From NCBI GenBank assembly GCA_003427395.1, contig BFEA01000203.1, positions 277,130 through 304,113 of the forward strand: a stretch of 26,984 bases of DNA. The letters run 5' to 3'. Both the position numbers and the translations under genes were made by a program. Positions 8,701-18,655 of the stretch are shown one piece after another. The stretch's first letter is position 1, and every line of letters starts with the position of its first letter. The DNA is from Chara braunii. Taxonomy: Eukaryota; Streptophyta; Charophyceae; Charales; Characeae. The notes under the pieces were generated by a model that ran no database searches, was not told where the DNA came from, and saw only the letters and a list, made by a program, of their open reading frames with translations.

Positions 8701-10457
8701 TAATTCCTTCCCCAATCTAACTCCTCTATTCGCTCGCTCCGATCAAAGAGTGAGTGAGCGATATGACTTCAACTCCCGACACCCCTCCCTTCTGCCATAG
8801 CCCATCACACTCTTTCCTCGTACTAACTCCCCTCTTACTGATTTTCTACAAACTCTTACTTCAAAAACGGGGTCGCCATTCCCAAAAACCCCTACCTCAA
8901 CCTTCGCTCCGCCTAATTTCCTCAAGAGTCATGTACACCGTCACCTTTTCTATCCGCCATATCCAACTTCCTCTCCTCTTCCACCCCTAATGGTACCAGG
9001 CGCGGCCCGCTGTCCCGGTTCATTTCCCTTTCCACCCCTTTCTCTCCCAGGAACGAGTGCGTTAGTATCTCCCTCCTTCTTCTTCGTCTCCTCGTTGCAC
9101 AGCCCCAGCGCCCGTCACTGCCCGCTCTCCTCACCACCTTATCGTTTCTTCCCCTGTTGACCGTACCCCGCATGAAATCACATCCGGGTTCGTTCCTCCT
9201 ACACTTGTTTTCATCGCAGCGCCCCGCCACTCTCCTTAGCTCGCTTTGCCTCGACTCTTTAGCTCCTGTCCCTACTACGTTGTTGCTCCACCCATTGCCG
9301 CACATTGCTGCCCGTTCGGCCCCGCTGCCTATCTTTCGCTATCGCCAAACTGCACTCCAATATCAATACCTTCACGGGTGCGACCGATATTGCTAATGAA
9401 CGCCACCCCGAAGTAACTCCTCTGTGCCGAGGTCAACGAACGATCGGCCCGCTACGCTCAAGCAGCACAAAAATCGGACTGATAGCGACTCGGACAAGCA
9501 AACAAAAGAAAGAGAAACTACCTCCAATTTTATACGCGCTGGCCCTATGCAGGGGCCAAGCTAAATTCCTCTGTGGTCATACTCATCGGGTCCCAGCATC
9601 CGGGCCCGACCTACGGCCTGTATCCCCATGATTCATAGGTGCACCCACTGGGACACTCCCTCAGACCCATGGTCAGTCCCACATCCGGTACTGACCCCTA
9701 ATGGGAAAAAAACCAATAAATTAAAGCAAACCCAAGAAAGTAGGCGGCGGTGCTAACAGAAACAGCCTGCGGGACCTACCAGTGTCTCTTTTGTCCCGCC
9801 AAACGGGTCCGCGATTGGACTCCCCTGCAAAACCAAAGGGGATAGTCCCGTAGGACCCTCGACCCCTCGGCTCCCTTCCAACGCTCCGCCGCTCCTTATG
9901 CCGCCGCCTACTGGCCTCGATCCTCGCGTTTCCCCAGTAACAGTACGGTGTCATAACCTATAGGGCTAAGCCCAATCCTGAGACTAGTAGGCGCAAAATC
10001 TATTATAAAACAGTGCAGCGCCGCGCTCAGGGCTAAGAACTCGGCCTTAGCCTTAGCCCCATCTACGACTACACGTACAATTTTTAGACCTCCGCACTGG
10101 CCTGCGCAAGCCGCGTCATAACTGCCATGAGTGTCATCTTGCTTGTCAATACTACCGCTGGTCAAACTTGCCGGCCAAACTGAATACAAACTTTCAAACT
10201 TCCATTTCTATTTTAATAGTCCAAAGGTTCATGCCGGTCAACTTATGCCAATCATCACCATCCAATCCAAAGGTAAAAGATCACTCGCGCGTCTTAAACT
10301 TACGCGCACACACACCCTCTATCCTGGCCAATGTAAGTCACAGATGCGGCCGCGCCTCACGCGGCCTACTCAAACTTTTAATCCAAACTTATTTTCTGTC
10401 ACTTGCAAAAAACAGGGCGGATACCCTTGTAAGGGTATTCGCGCTGACGGCGACACA
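8701..10457 (+). other. Left-arm inner part, non-coding
   Basis: C/T-rich, with no supported gene. It aligns weakly to about 18642-20880 reversed, better near 9760-9860 and 9940-10000. From about 10265 the match is good again, with CGCGCGTCTTAA, then TGTCACTTGCAAAAA and GGGCGGAT, up to the end of the arm. Confidence 0.5.
10418..10441. other. 24-bp near-palindrome at inner end of left arm
   Basis: CGGATACCCTTG followed by TAAGGGTATTCG. The central ATACCCTT-GT-AAGGGTAT is perfect. The same structure is at 18656-18679, the inner end of the right arm. Confidence 0.6.
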
Positions 10458-10723
10458 CTTGCACATATACATATACATAATATACATATCATACTTGCGG
10501 CGCATCGACGTGCGCTCCACCGCGCACAGGTGCCGCACTGCGCACAGCGCACGGGGTGCGGCGCACCCCGAAAATAAGGGGTCGAGAAAAAAAGAAAAAG
10601 TTGGGGAGGGTTGTTTTAGACCCGAGTGGGATGTCGCATCATAAACCACAAAAAAATATTGACAAAAAATTGAGGCCGCGCGGGGCCTCCGAAAAAAAAA
10701 AGGGGGAAGTTCGTTTTTTTGTC

Positions 10724-10726
<3 letters not shown>

Positions 10727-10754
<28 letters not shown>
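10727..10754. repeat. (GT)14 microsatellite
   Basis: Uninterrupted GT repeat, followed by GAGAGATAGATAG and then the gap. Confidence 0.95.
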
Positions 10755-10757
<3 letters not shown>

Positions 10758-10767
10758 AGATAGATAG

Positions 10768-11447
10768 NNNNNNNNNNNNNNNNNNNNNNNNNNNNNNNNN
10801 NNNNNNNNNNNNNNNNNNNNNNNNNNNNNNNNNNNNNNNNNNNNNNNNNNNNNNNNNNNNNNNNNNNNNNNNNNNNNNNNNNNNNNNNNNNNNNNNNNNN
10901 NNNNNNNNNNNNNNNNNNNNNNNNNNNNNNNNNNNNNNNNNNNNNNNNNNNNNNNNNNNNNNNNNNNNNNNNNNNNNNNNNNNNNNNNNNNNNNNNNNNN
11001 NNNNNNNNNNNNNNNNNNNNNNNNNNNNNNNNNNNNNNNNNNNNNNNNNNNNNNNNNNNNNNNNNNNNNNNNNNNNNNNNNNNNNNNNNNNNNNNNNNNN
11101 NNNNNNNNNNNNNNNNNNNNNNNNNNNNNNNNNNNNNNNNNNNNNNNNNNNNNNNNNNNNNNNNNNNNNNNNNNNNNNNNNNNNNNNNNNNNNNNNNNNN
11201 NNNNNNNNNNNNNNNNNNNNNNNNNNNNNNNNNNNNNNNNNNNNNNNNNNNNNNNNNNNNNNNNNNNNNNNNNNNNNNNNNNNNNNNNNNNNNNNNNNNN
11301 NNNNNNNNNNNNNNNNNNNNNNNNNNNNNNNNNNNNNNNNNNNNNNNNNNNNNNNNNNNNNNNNNNNNNNNNNNNNNNNNNNNNNNNNNNNNNNNNNNNN
11401 NNNNNNNNNNNNNNNNNNNNNNNNNNNNNNNNNNNNNNNNNNNNNNN
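10768..11447. other. Assembly gap (680 N)
   Basis: Run of N bounded by GT/GATA repeats on the left and GA repeats on the right. The true length and content are unknown. Confidence 1.

Positions 11448-11487
<40 letters not shown>
11448..11487. repeat. (GA)20 microsatellite
   Basis: GA repeat at the right edge of the gap. It may extend into the gap. Confidence 0.95.
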
Positions 11488-11489
<2 letters not shown>

Positions 11490-11668
11490 AAAATCAAATG
11501 AATCCACCACTAGAACATGGAAATATACATTGCGCACATGCGTGAAGCACACCAGACGTGCGCAGCGCACCCAGATGCGCGGCGCACGCTGGTGCACGCG
11601 CACCCTGGGTCCGCGCACTGCGCAGCGCACAGTGCCGGTACGCCGCAAGTATGTTACATATGTAGTCA

Positions 11669-11832
11669 AACAGAGCTGCCCGATAAACCGTGGGCAGAGA
11701 GGGAGATTATATACGTATATATTATATAGCAGGGTCACCAGCCCGTACATAACAGAGCTGCCCGGTAAACCGTAGGCAGAGAGGGAGATTATATCCGTAT
11801 ATATTATATAGCAGGGTCACCAGCCCGTACGT
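11669..11832. repeat. 82-bp tandem duplication
   Basis: Two head-to-tail copies (11669-11750, 11751-11832) with few differences. Each contains a hairpin, CTGCCCG...GGCAG, an AT-rich stretch around TATATACGTATAT, and GCAGGGTCACCAGCCCGTAC. No function recognised. Confidence 0.85.
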
Positions 11833-11930
11833 ACGGAGGTCCCCGGGCCGACCTGCGAATGTACGGGCGTTCGGGGTCCCGTTTGAGGTCCGAACTAGAA
11901 GGCGTTCAGCCCCCACCAAAAAATATTTTG

Positions 11931-12331
11931 GGGCCTAAAAATACGTTTTTTTTTCTGAATTGTTTTTTTGTAAGTTCTTTATGATGTGATGTACATGCCT
12001 ATAAATTTTGAAGTCATTTTAATAAGCTAAACAAAAATTAAAAATCGCCAAAGATGGCGGTGTCAAAACGTGCTCTCCGCCCACTCCCTATTTTGTTTTT
12101 TTTCACTTTTTACTTTTCGTTTTCACTTTATTGTGGGGCCTAAACAATTTGATTATTTTTTGAAACTTTTTAAGTGAGTTTTGTATTATCTGAAGTACAC
12201 ATCTGCAAATTTTCAGGTCATTTGGCTGTGCGAAAAACAAATGAAAAATCGCCAAATACGGCGGTGTCGAAAACGTGCTTGCTCATTCACTAATTTTAAT
12301 TCTCTTTTCATGTTTTCGTACTTTTATTATT
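11931..12331. repeat. ~204-bp tandem duplication, AT-rich
   Basis: Unit 1 starts at 11931 and unit 2 at 12136, both with GGGGCCTAAA. Conserved interior: AAAATCGCCAAA (12041 and 12245), then GGCGGTGTC and AACGTGCT. Unit 2 ends exactly at the LTR of copy B (12332), suggesting that the retrotransposon landed in, or beside the end of, this array. Confidence 0.75.
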
Positions 12332-13328
12332 TGCAAGGAAAATGAGCAACAGCGAGATGACAATATCCAGAATGCACAATCACATTAAAGGCCAGATAGT
12401 ATAACAGTGTCCCGAAAGCAGAATTGCACCAATAGAACACCAATGAAGAATCGTAACACTGAAAACCAATGTCAATGAGAGCTTGCTCTCGCCACCACCA
12501 ACATAAGTGTCCAGGCCCTTTCTCCCTACTTAGCGCTCGGCGCCCAGCCTACTTCCTACACAGCTACTGTCTGCCTACTAATTGACAATGCAACTGTTGA
12601 CGTCAGCAGCCCACGAAGTACTTGAAGACGTCGCCCAATGCAGACCATCACCAATACCAGGTATGTGCCCTCACATCATCATCATCATCATCCTTCTCTC
12701 TCTCCCTTGACTTACTCCCACATCTTCCCTCTGTACACCCGAAGACCACCCGTGCGCCTCACTGTAGTCCAAGCCCATACAGCTATGGAGGTTGGGCTAT
12801 GGCGCTGCCCTCAGCAGCGCCCTGCTTCCTGCGCGACCGCACGCACTAGCACCTTGCCTCTCAGCACCAGCAGCAGCCTACGAGCGTCCGCTCCAGCAGC
12901 GCTGCCGCCAGCATGCAAGTGCTGAATGACTGGCCAGCCAGCGAGCTCTTTCCTATATGGAAAGAGCCTGCCTCCCTTGGCGGCCTGGCTGGCCTGGGCC
13001 TCTGCCCAGAAGCTTCCGGTAGGCCCCAAGAGGTTGTGCCTCCGATGCAGCTGCTGGGCCTCGTTCGGTTGGGCCTCCCAACTGTACGTGTATGAGGCTG
13101 CGATTCTTGCCCAGGGCCTGCACTTTCAGAAAAGCCAGGAAGGCCGTGGAATGTTTTTGCTGCTCGGCCTGTGTTTTCCTCAACCAACTGGCGCGTCACA
13201 ACTGCCTGGACCCCAAATACGAAATTGACAGTTGAGGGCCTCTCGTGATTTGTTAGGCCTGCCTTCACTTAGGGCGGGCACATTTGCAACAGGGGCCTTT
13301 AGGCCTGCCGAGGACCTAGATCCTCGCA
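12332..13328 (-). repeat. 3' LTR of copy B (997 bp)
   Basis: Plus-strand ends are TGCAAGG (12332) and CCTCGCA (13328). In element orientation the start is TGCGAGG, directly after the polypurine tract. It is homologous to the LTR at 3171-4089 in islands, with many indels. It contains (CAT)n at about 12676-12690. The flank at 12327-12331 is TTATT, but with no 5' LTR the target duplication cannot be checked. Confidence 0.85.
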
Positions 13329-13347
13329 TTCCCTCCTCCTTTTCTTC
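13329..13347 (-). other. Polypurine tract of copy B
   Basis: On the minus strand: GAAGAAAAGGAGGAGGGAA, immediately before the TG of the 3' LTR. This is where plus-strand DNA synthesis would be primed. Position and composition are textbook for an LTR element. Confidence 0.85.
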
Positions 13348-13368
13348 GATAGTCCTCTGAGAAGTCTT

Positions 13369-14801
13369 CTAATCTGCAGGCATCTTCCCCTTAAGTTCTC
13401 TTTCGCAGCCTGCGATAACTTGAGGTGTTGTTCTCATGAGTTCTTCTCTGATGAACCACCGATCTTCCTTGGGATCCAGATGATGTTTGAATGTGACACG
13501 GTATTGCATTCTCGACTTAGGAGGGCGGCCTCTGCCCGGCGGTTTAGGCATTGGCATCACTCGATGCTCCACGATTCCGTCGATGTCGACTTCACCATCC
13601 ATGGTTGGGGGCAGCATTGACCGTTTGGAGGGAAACTCTGCAGTTTCTGCGAAAGGTGTCAACTTTGAAGCGTGAAAAAGTGGGTGTGTACGTAAATGAG
13701 GAGGGATGCAAATCACATAGGAGGGTCCATCCATCTAATCCCCGACTATGTCTAGGATCTCCCAGGAACCGAAATACTGTGGCATTAGTTTTCTAGATAT
13801 TGCCATTTTCTGTCCCAGTTCATATGACTTTACCCAGACCCTGTCCCCTACCTGAAAGTCAGAAGGCCGTCTGTGTTTGTTCTCATATGCAATCATAGCA
13901 TCTTGAAATTTCCTAATGTGCTCAACGGCCTGCTGCAGCATCTGCCCGTATTTGACAACAAATTCTACGTTGCCTTGTGCTGCAGTTGCGTGGTTCTCAG
14001 ACAGTAGGAAATCAAGGGCGGAACGGGGCTTCCAACCAAGACGCAGTTGGTTGGGAGTCATGCAAGTAGCGCTGTGTACAGCGTTGTTGTACAGGCTGGC
14101 GACGAGAGGTAGTTTCTCGTCCCAGTCATCCTGGCTTGGCTTGATGTAGTGCCTAAGCAAGTGCTGCACTACTCGGTTCATTTGTTCCGCCTGTCCATTT
14201 GACTCAGGGTGATCGCTAGTAAAGTGAACATCCCTATCACTGACTATGAACTTAGGTAAACCAAAGTCTCGTACCCAGTTTTCCATAAATAGTCTGATGA
14301 CGTAGTCAGTCTTAGCGGTCTCTGGCATAACTTTTGGCCTGGCATACTTGGAGACGCGGTCAACTATAACAAAGATGTGTCTCTTTCCACTCCTGCAGGT
14401 CACAAGAAGTCCATGGACACACTTTGACCAGGGCCTTCACGAATCGGCAAGGGCTTGATTAGCCCAAGTGGAGCCCGAGTCCTAGGTTTGTCCCGTTGGC
14501 AAACCTGGCAGGTCTCAACGTACCTTTTTGCATCTTTCATCATAGTGGGCCACCAAAAGCTCTGCACTACGTTAGCTGATGTCTTTTTATATGCAAATGG
14601 CCAGTTGCATTATGGCATTCCCCTAAAAATAAACTACGCAAAGACTCACTACCTGGAAAACAGTCTTTTATTCCCTGCCTTCTCAAGAAACAGCAAGTCA
14701 TCTACCATCGTAAATTGGTCAGAAGCTAATTTATATTTCTCTTTAAATTTACGAATGATCTCAGACATAACTAAATCTTGTTGACAGGCCTCCACCAAAG
14801 A
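13369..14801 (-). pseudogene. Integrase and chromodomain-like tail of copy B
   Basis: Integrase inserts the cDNA into the host genome. The zinc-binding part is seen at about 14480-14650 (ECHNATGH, then TCQVC), split by a frameshift near 14585-14600. SMDF supplies the first core Asp, with another frame change near 14405. IVSDRDVHFTSD supplies the second Asp, and HPESNGQAEQMNR holds the Glu. Only 16 residues separate that second Asp and the Glu, against about 35 or more in intact relatives, so part of the core is deleted. Downstream come DFQVGDRVWVKS and YFGSWEIL, then TAG at 13735-13737. A chromodomain-like end follows: VDIDGIVEHRV, YRVTFKHHLDPKEDRWFIRE. TGA at 14802-14804 separates it from RNase H. 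Confidence 0.85.
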
Positions 14802-15560
14802 TCAAGTTAGATCATCAAATATGCCAAATTCAATTACTAGCGCACCCAGATAACCTGCCCGACGTGATAGTGCATCGGCCACTTTGTTGTACTCTCCCTT
14901 AATTGGATCCAGTTGATAGTCATACATGTCTATCACTTGAATCCACCGCTTGAGTGCGTCAGAGGGTACAGGTTGTGTCTTGATGTAGCGCAAGGTCTCA
15001 TGGTCAGATCTCACATAGAAGAATCTGCCTAGGAGGTAGTGTCTCCAATGGGCCAGCGTTCGGTACAGGGCATAGAGTTCACGCTCATAAGTAGATCTGG
15101 CCAGTTTCTGAGAGGGCATCCTTTTACTCATATACTCAATCGACCTCAACTTTTCCCCCTCCTTCTACGCAAAGACCGCGCCTATGCTATATTGGCTGGC
15201 GTCTGTGGTCACTACAAATGGCTGTTCAGGATAAGGAAGTTTGCGGATTTCATAGTGTGTTAAAGCATTCTTCAATTTCTTGAAGGCTGCCTCACACTCT
15301 TCTGTCCACTTCTAAGGGGTGTCAAAGCGAATTCGATCTCTTAATGGGGAAGCTATAGTACTATAGTTTTTAACAAACGGACGATAGTAGCCCATCATCC
15401 CCAAAAACGATATAACCTTAGTGACAGTCTCAGGTCTGGGCCAGTCCCGTATGCTGGCCACTTTGGCATCGTCCGACCTCAACCTTTCCGCGGAGATTTC
15501 ATGACCCAAGTACAAAATCTTGGTGCGACCGAACTCGCATTTCTCCAAATTTACTTTGTA
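14802..15560 (-). pseudogene. RT C-terminus and RNase H of copy B
   Basis: Same frame as the protease-RT section. It continues after TAG 15561-15563 with EKCEFGRTKILYLGHEIS and SFLGMMGYYRPFVKNYS, the RT thumb/connection region. TAG 15312-15314 follows, then the RNase H start VTTDASQYSIGAVFA with its Asp, TAG 15165-15167, then STYERELYALYRTLAHWRHY and VRSDHETLRYI with the acidic residues, and NKVADALSRR. All three TAGs lie where Gln would fit. The enzyme would remove RNA from RNA-DNA hybrids during cDNA synthesis. It is non-functional here. Confidence 0.9.
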
Positions 15561-16990
15561 CTAGTGCTGTCTTAAGAGACCTAACACTATTTTCAAGTGC
15601 TCAGCGTGCTCTTCTATAGTCTTACTAAAGATAAGGATATCATCGAGGTACACGACAATAAACTTGTCTAAGTACTCATGAAATATCCTATTCATTGCGT
15701 ATTGGAATGTCCCAGGGGCATTGCATAGGCCAAAGGGCATCACCACAAACTCGTATAGACTGTGCGTGGTCTGAAAGACGGTTTTGTGCTGGTCCTCAGG
15801 TCTAATGGCAATTTGATGGTATCTGGACTTCATATCTATTTTTGTGATGTACCGACATCCCTGCACTCTATCCAATAGGTCGTGAATGCGGGGTAGGGGC
15901 TCTGCGTTCTTTACGGTGATGACATTGAGGCCCCTATAGTCAATGCACATCCTTAGTGTACCTCCCTTCTTAGGAACAAATAAGACTGGCGCATCGTAAG
16001 GGGAGGTACTAGGCCGAATCCATCCCTTCTCTGTGAGCTCCTTGAGCAGGCGGCGGAGCTCATCCAACTCCGCAGGAGACATCCTATAGATTCGTCCTCT
16101 AAGCACCTTACTACCTGGGACAACCTCTATTGCATGGACTACCTCCCTTTCCACCATGCCTGTGGGTTTTTCAAAAAGGTCGGAATACTGCACGATGACT
16201 GATTCTATCTCTATGGGTGATTTTACGGCCTCTCCTTTCTTAGAGACAAATATTAGATACATGCCCTCCTCGCGGTTCTGCTTATGGTAGTTATAGAAGG
16301 ATGTTGCGCACATGCACCCGTAGTTTTCCACTAGACTGTTAGCTTTAAACTTCTGCAGTCTAACGGTTCTACCGTTGGGCAACTTGTGGATCAACACCTT
16401 TCTATCCCAATTGAACTGAGGTTGAGCGACCTCGAGGTAGTACATACCTAGTAACATATCAAAAGGCAATTCGTCGCTGACTAGGAAAGAGATTTTGTGT
16501 CTCACTTGCCCTCCTCCATAGGAGAAGGTACAGACCACGCCCTTGACACAGTCCTGGACAACCATACGATGCTTGTTGGCTAGCGTAGATGCTACAGATC
16601 TGCTAAGCCGCTGCACTTGGTCCCGTAAGTGCAACCTATCCACACACGCACGACTGATGAAATTCCATGTAGAGCCTATGTCTGCGAAGGCACCTACTTT
16701 GCGGCCACCTACATCAACCTCTACCACGAAATGTTCACCCCTAGGAACTTTACTAATCATCGCCCAAGAGCCTCTGGGGTCCTTCCCTGACCACTTAGTC
16801 TGTAGCTCTTCTAGGGACTCAGACACATCTCTCGAACAGAGCATCGATGGGTCTGAATGTGTCTGCGGGGCGATGGATGGGTCACTAGCCTTGGCCAACG
16901 CCTGAAGTGGAGAAGGCAACATTACCACTTCAGCACTAGTAAGAGCGGCTAACACTCCTACTGGCCCGAGTGTGACCCTTGGACCGGCCT
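15561..16990 (-). pseudogene. Protease and reverse transcriptase of copy B
   Basis: An open stretch of about 470 codons from after a TAG near 16990 to TAG 15561-15563. The protease region has ADIGSTWNFIS at the catalytic loop (DIG for D-[ST]-G), SRACVDRL and FLVSDELPFDMLLGMYYLE. RT motifs in order are GWIRPSTSPYDAPVLFVPKK, MCIDYRGLN, TKIDMKSRYHQI, MPFGLCNAPGTFQ and the catalytic VYLDDILIFS. Overlap with the end of gag is about 50 bases in the +1 frame, the result of a deletion (see gag). The first visible in-frame start is a GTG at 16955. Expression as a Gag-Pol fusion is the family norm. Confidence 0.92.
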
Positions 16991-18314
16991 ACCTTCTGCT
17001 TCCCGGTCCCCCTAGCTTTCTCCTTGATGGGTGCCACGACTCCCCCATCCGAAGTCTCATTGGCCCCATCCTGCTCTGTCTCTTCCCCATAGTCTGGGAA
17101 GTCGTCAATCTCAGTCACCTGACCATCATGGTCGACGAACATGAGTTGACCTTTCTTCTTCCAGTCTTGGGGGAGTCCCTTTTTCCTACCATCTCCCTGA
17201 CTCTGATGCGAGGACCCAAGCTTTGCCCCTATATCTAAGGCTTGCTTGTTGAAGGATGCGGGGCTATGCTGGTCAATGTAAGCCTCGTCTACCAGTTTAT
17301 TTTTGACATCTGTGGGAATACATCTCAAAGAATCTGTGAGGAGTATCTGCGGGTCGAAACGCACACCAGGTACTACAATCAGACGTTTTACGGTGTCTGT
17401 GACTTCGCGTACATTCTTGTACCTTTTGGCACAAAGATTGTTAATCGCGTCGGTGGCCTTCTGAGCCCCTTGAGGATCATGCCACCTCTTGTACACAGTT
17501 CGTACGAAGTCTTCCAATGTCTGGGCCTGAGCCCAGGCGTCGAAGTTCCGACCATAGCCCTGCCGCTGCACTAACTCGTTTAACCAACGCGTTGCCGATC
17601 CCTCTAAAAAGGAGGCAGCAACGATAACTTCCTGCTCTGACCTTGTGAGTTTGTGCCTCACATAGGTAGGCACAGTTCTCACCAGGTATCCAGATCCTCG
17701 TCCTTCTCCCTGTCGCCAGAGAAGGGCTTAGGACTCAGCAAGGGTATCTTGGGCATCCACTGCATAGGCTGGATCTGCCCAGGTGATTGCTGCAGTGGCT
17801 GCATAGCCACTGAGAAAGTTTGTTGCGTGCTAACCTGAGCCTGACTTGACAATGGCACTGTAGCTGCCACCGTTGTCAATTGTATGAAAGAAGATCTAAG
17901 GACCGGACCACTAGTTGCTACTAAACCACCTGGAGGGGGCATGCCAAACATAGGAGAGAAAGAGGGCCCTACCTGCGACGGCGTTATTGAGGGGCCCGCA
18001 ACGGAAGGGGGAGCTACAGCATACTGAGGCTGCCTCATGAATCGACGAGGAGCCTGCAGTGCAGCCAGAATTTCTTTCTAGCTTGCCACTAGTTAAGCCA
18101 GCACTCCCTGCTGAACAACTTGCGTTTCTGCTACGCATAAAAGCGAGTTACGCAGAGCTTGCATCGCAGGGTCAAGTGTTGACTCATCTAATGCTTCTAA
18201 TTTGCTTAACTCCTGCCTCCTACTCCCTAGTTTAGCTTTTCTCAACACAGGTCTAGGATAATAGAAAGTGATGGGACGCTGGACCCGGTTTCCAGCACCT
18301 GTGTTCTTCCGCAA
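16936..18314 (-). pseudogene. gag of copy B, knuckle deleted
   Basis: Homologous to gag of copy A. The N-terminal part (18314-17679) has a likely coiled coil (RRQELSKLEALDE..) and a Pro/Gln/Ser linker. It carries TAA 18093-18095 and TAG 18078-18080 in frame. At about 17681-17684 one base is missing compared with copy A (TGGTGAG against TGGTTGAG), breaking the frame just inside the Gag domain. The Gag domain continues to 16936 with VAASFLEGSATRWLNELVQ and RWHDPQGAQKATDAI. After GRSKGH the CCHC knuckle and Ser-rich tail of copy A (about 190 bases) are absent. The true N-terminus is not identified. Confidence 0.85.
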
Positions 18315-18641
18315 CTTATCTCATGTTTTTCTTAAGAGGGAAGCCGGACCCGGTTTCCAGCAGGTGGTAGACATGCAATGGGATGGAGCGGTATGAGTGG
18401 GCCAGCAACATCAATAAAAGGTATATCTCAAAGGTAGGGGGTGGGAGGAACCAGGGTGTAGCAGCAGGTATCTGGCGCCAGGTTTAGGGTGAAGAGGTTC
18501 TCCCCCCCCCCAACATCCTGCTCAGTCAATCCCTTGGACCCCAGGGTAATCAATGCTGGCAGGAATATTCCACATCTCTGTTTTTCTGATATGGTTTGAA
18601 TTCTGCCCATGTAAGGGACTCTGGACCCGTTTTCCAGCAGG
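18268..18641. repeat. Three copies of GGACCCGKTTTCCAGCA beside copy B
   Basis: Copies at about 18280-18297, 18345-18362 and 18622-18639 (GGACCCGGTTTCCAGCA twice, GGACCCGTTTTCCAGCA once). The last abuts the inner end of the right arm, and the first lies in the apparent N-terminal frame of gag B. Between them is about 250 bases of unassigned sequence with a C run at about 18502-18511. No LTR or PBS of the copy A/B type is present. Confidence 0.7.
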
Positions 18642-18655
18642 TGTCGTTGTCGGTG

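Larger units (their letters stand above)
5400..10457 (+). repeat. Left arm of a long inverted duplication
   Basis: Read 5'->3', this matches the reverse complement of 26984 down to 18642 in the same order. Well-matched anchors are 5546-5838 with 26544-26836, 6164-6191 with 25638-25662, 6819-6851 with 24971-25003, about 6987-7090 with 22440-22520, the AGGGCTAAGCCC area near 9962 with about 19122, and 10418-10441 with 18656-18679. Between anchors the match is poor. The outer 1.5 kb is best preserved. No recognisable protein is encoded. The left arm lacks a 2.34-kb block that the right arm has. Confidence 0.8.
10490..11653. repeat. Foldback-like GC-rich repeat with 13-bp inverted ends
   Basis: CATACTTGCGGCG (10490-10502) and CGCCGCAAGTATG (11641-11653) are exact inverted copies. 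Inside each end lies a GCGCAC/TGCGC-rich stretch (about 10503-10565 and 11530-11640). The centre has simple repeats and an assembly gap. It could be a MITE-like or foldback element. No transposase is visible. Long frames that appear to cross the gap consist of Ns. Confidence 0.45.
12332..18314 (-). mobile_element. Ty3/gypsy retrotransposon copy B, decayed, no 5' LTR
   Basis: The minus-strand order is gag (18314-16936), protease-RT-RNase H-integrase-chromodomain-like tail (16990-13369), polypurine tract (13347-13329) and 3' LTR (13328-12332). It is the same family as copy A by Gag, protease and LTR homology but much more decayed. Damage includes at least six nonsense codons, several frameshifts, loss of the Gag zinc knuckle and a deletion in the integrase core. 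No PBS or 5' LTR is found right of 18314, so the 5' end is truncated or rearranged. It cannot be autonomous. Confidence 0.9.

Noticed and set aside
10389-11750. Apparent 453- and 293-codon minus-strand frames
   Set aside because: Most of their length is the 680-N gap and flanking GT/GA microsatellites, so there is no real coding evidence.
12050-12062. AAGATGGCGG as an animal-type transcription factor site
   Set aside because: Short, single match in a retained repeat box, with no reason to apply animal motifs to this genome.
16960-16980. Ty3-like +1 frameshift site (GCC AGT AGG) in copy B
   Set aside because: The +1 relation results from the knuckle deletion. The same bases in copy A lie in another frame behind a proper -1 heptamer.
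13735-18095. TAA/TAG read as Gln (variant genetic code)
   Set aside because: Would explain the stops in copy B, but that copy also has frameshifts and deletions, and copy A needs no such reading. Decay is simpler.
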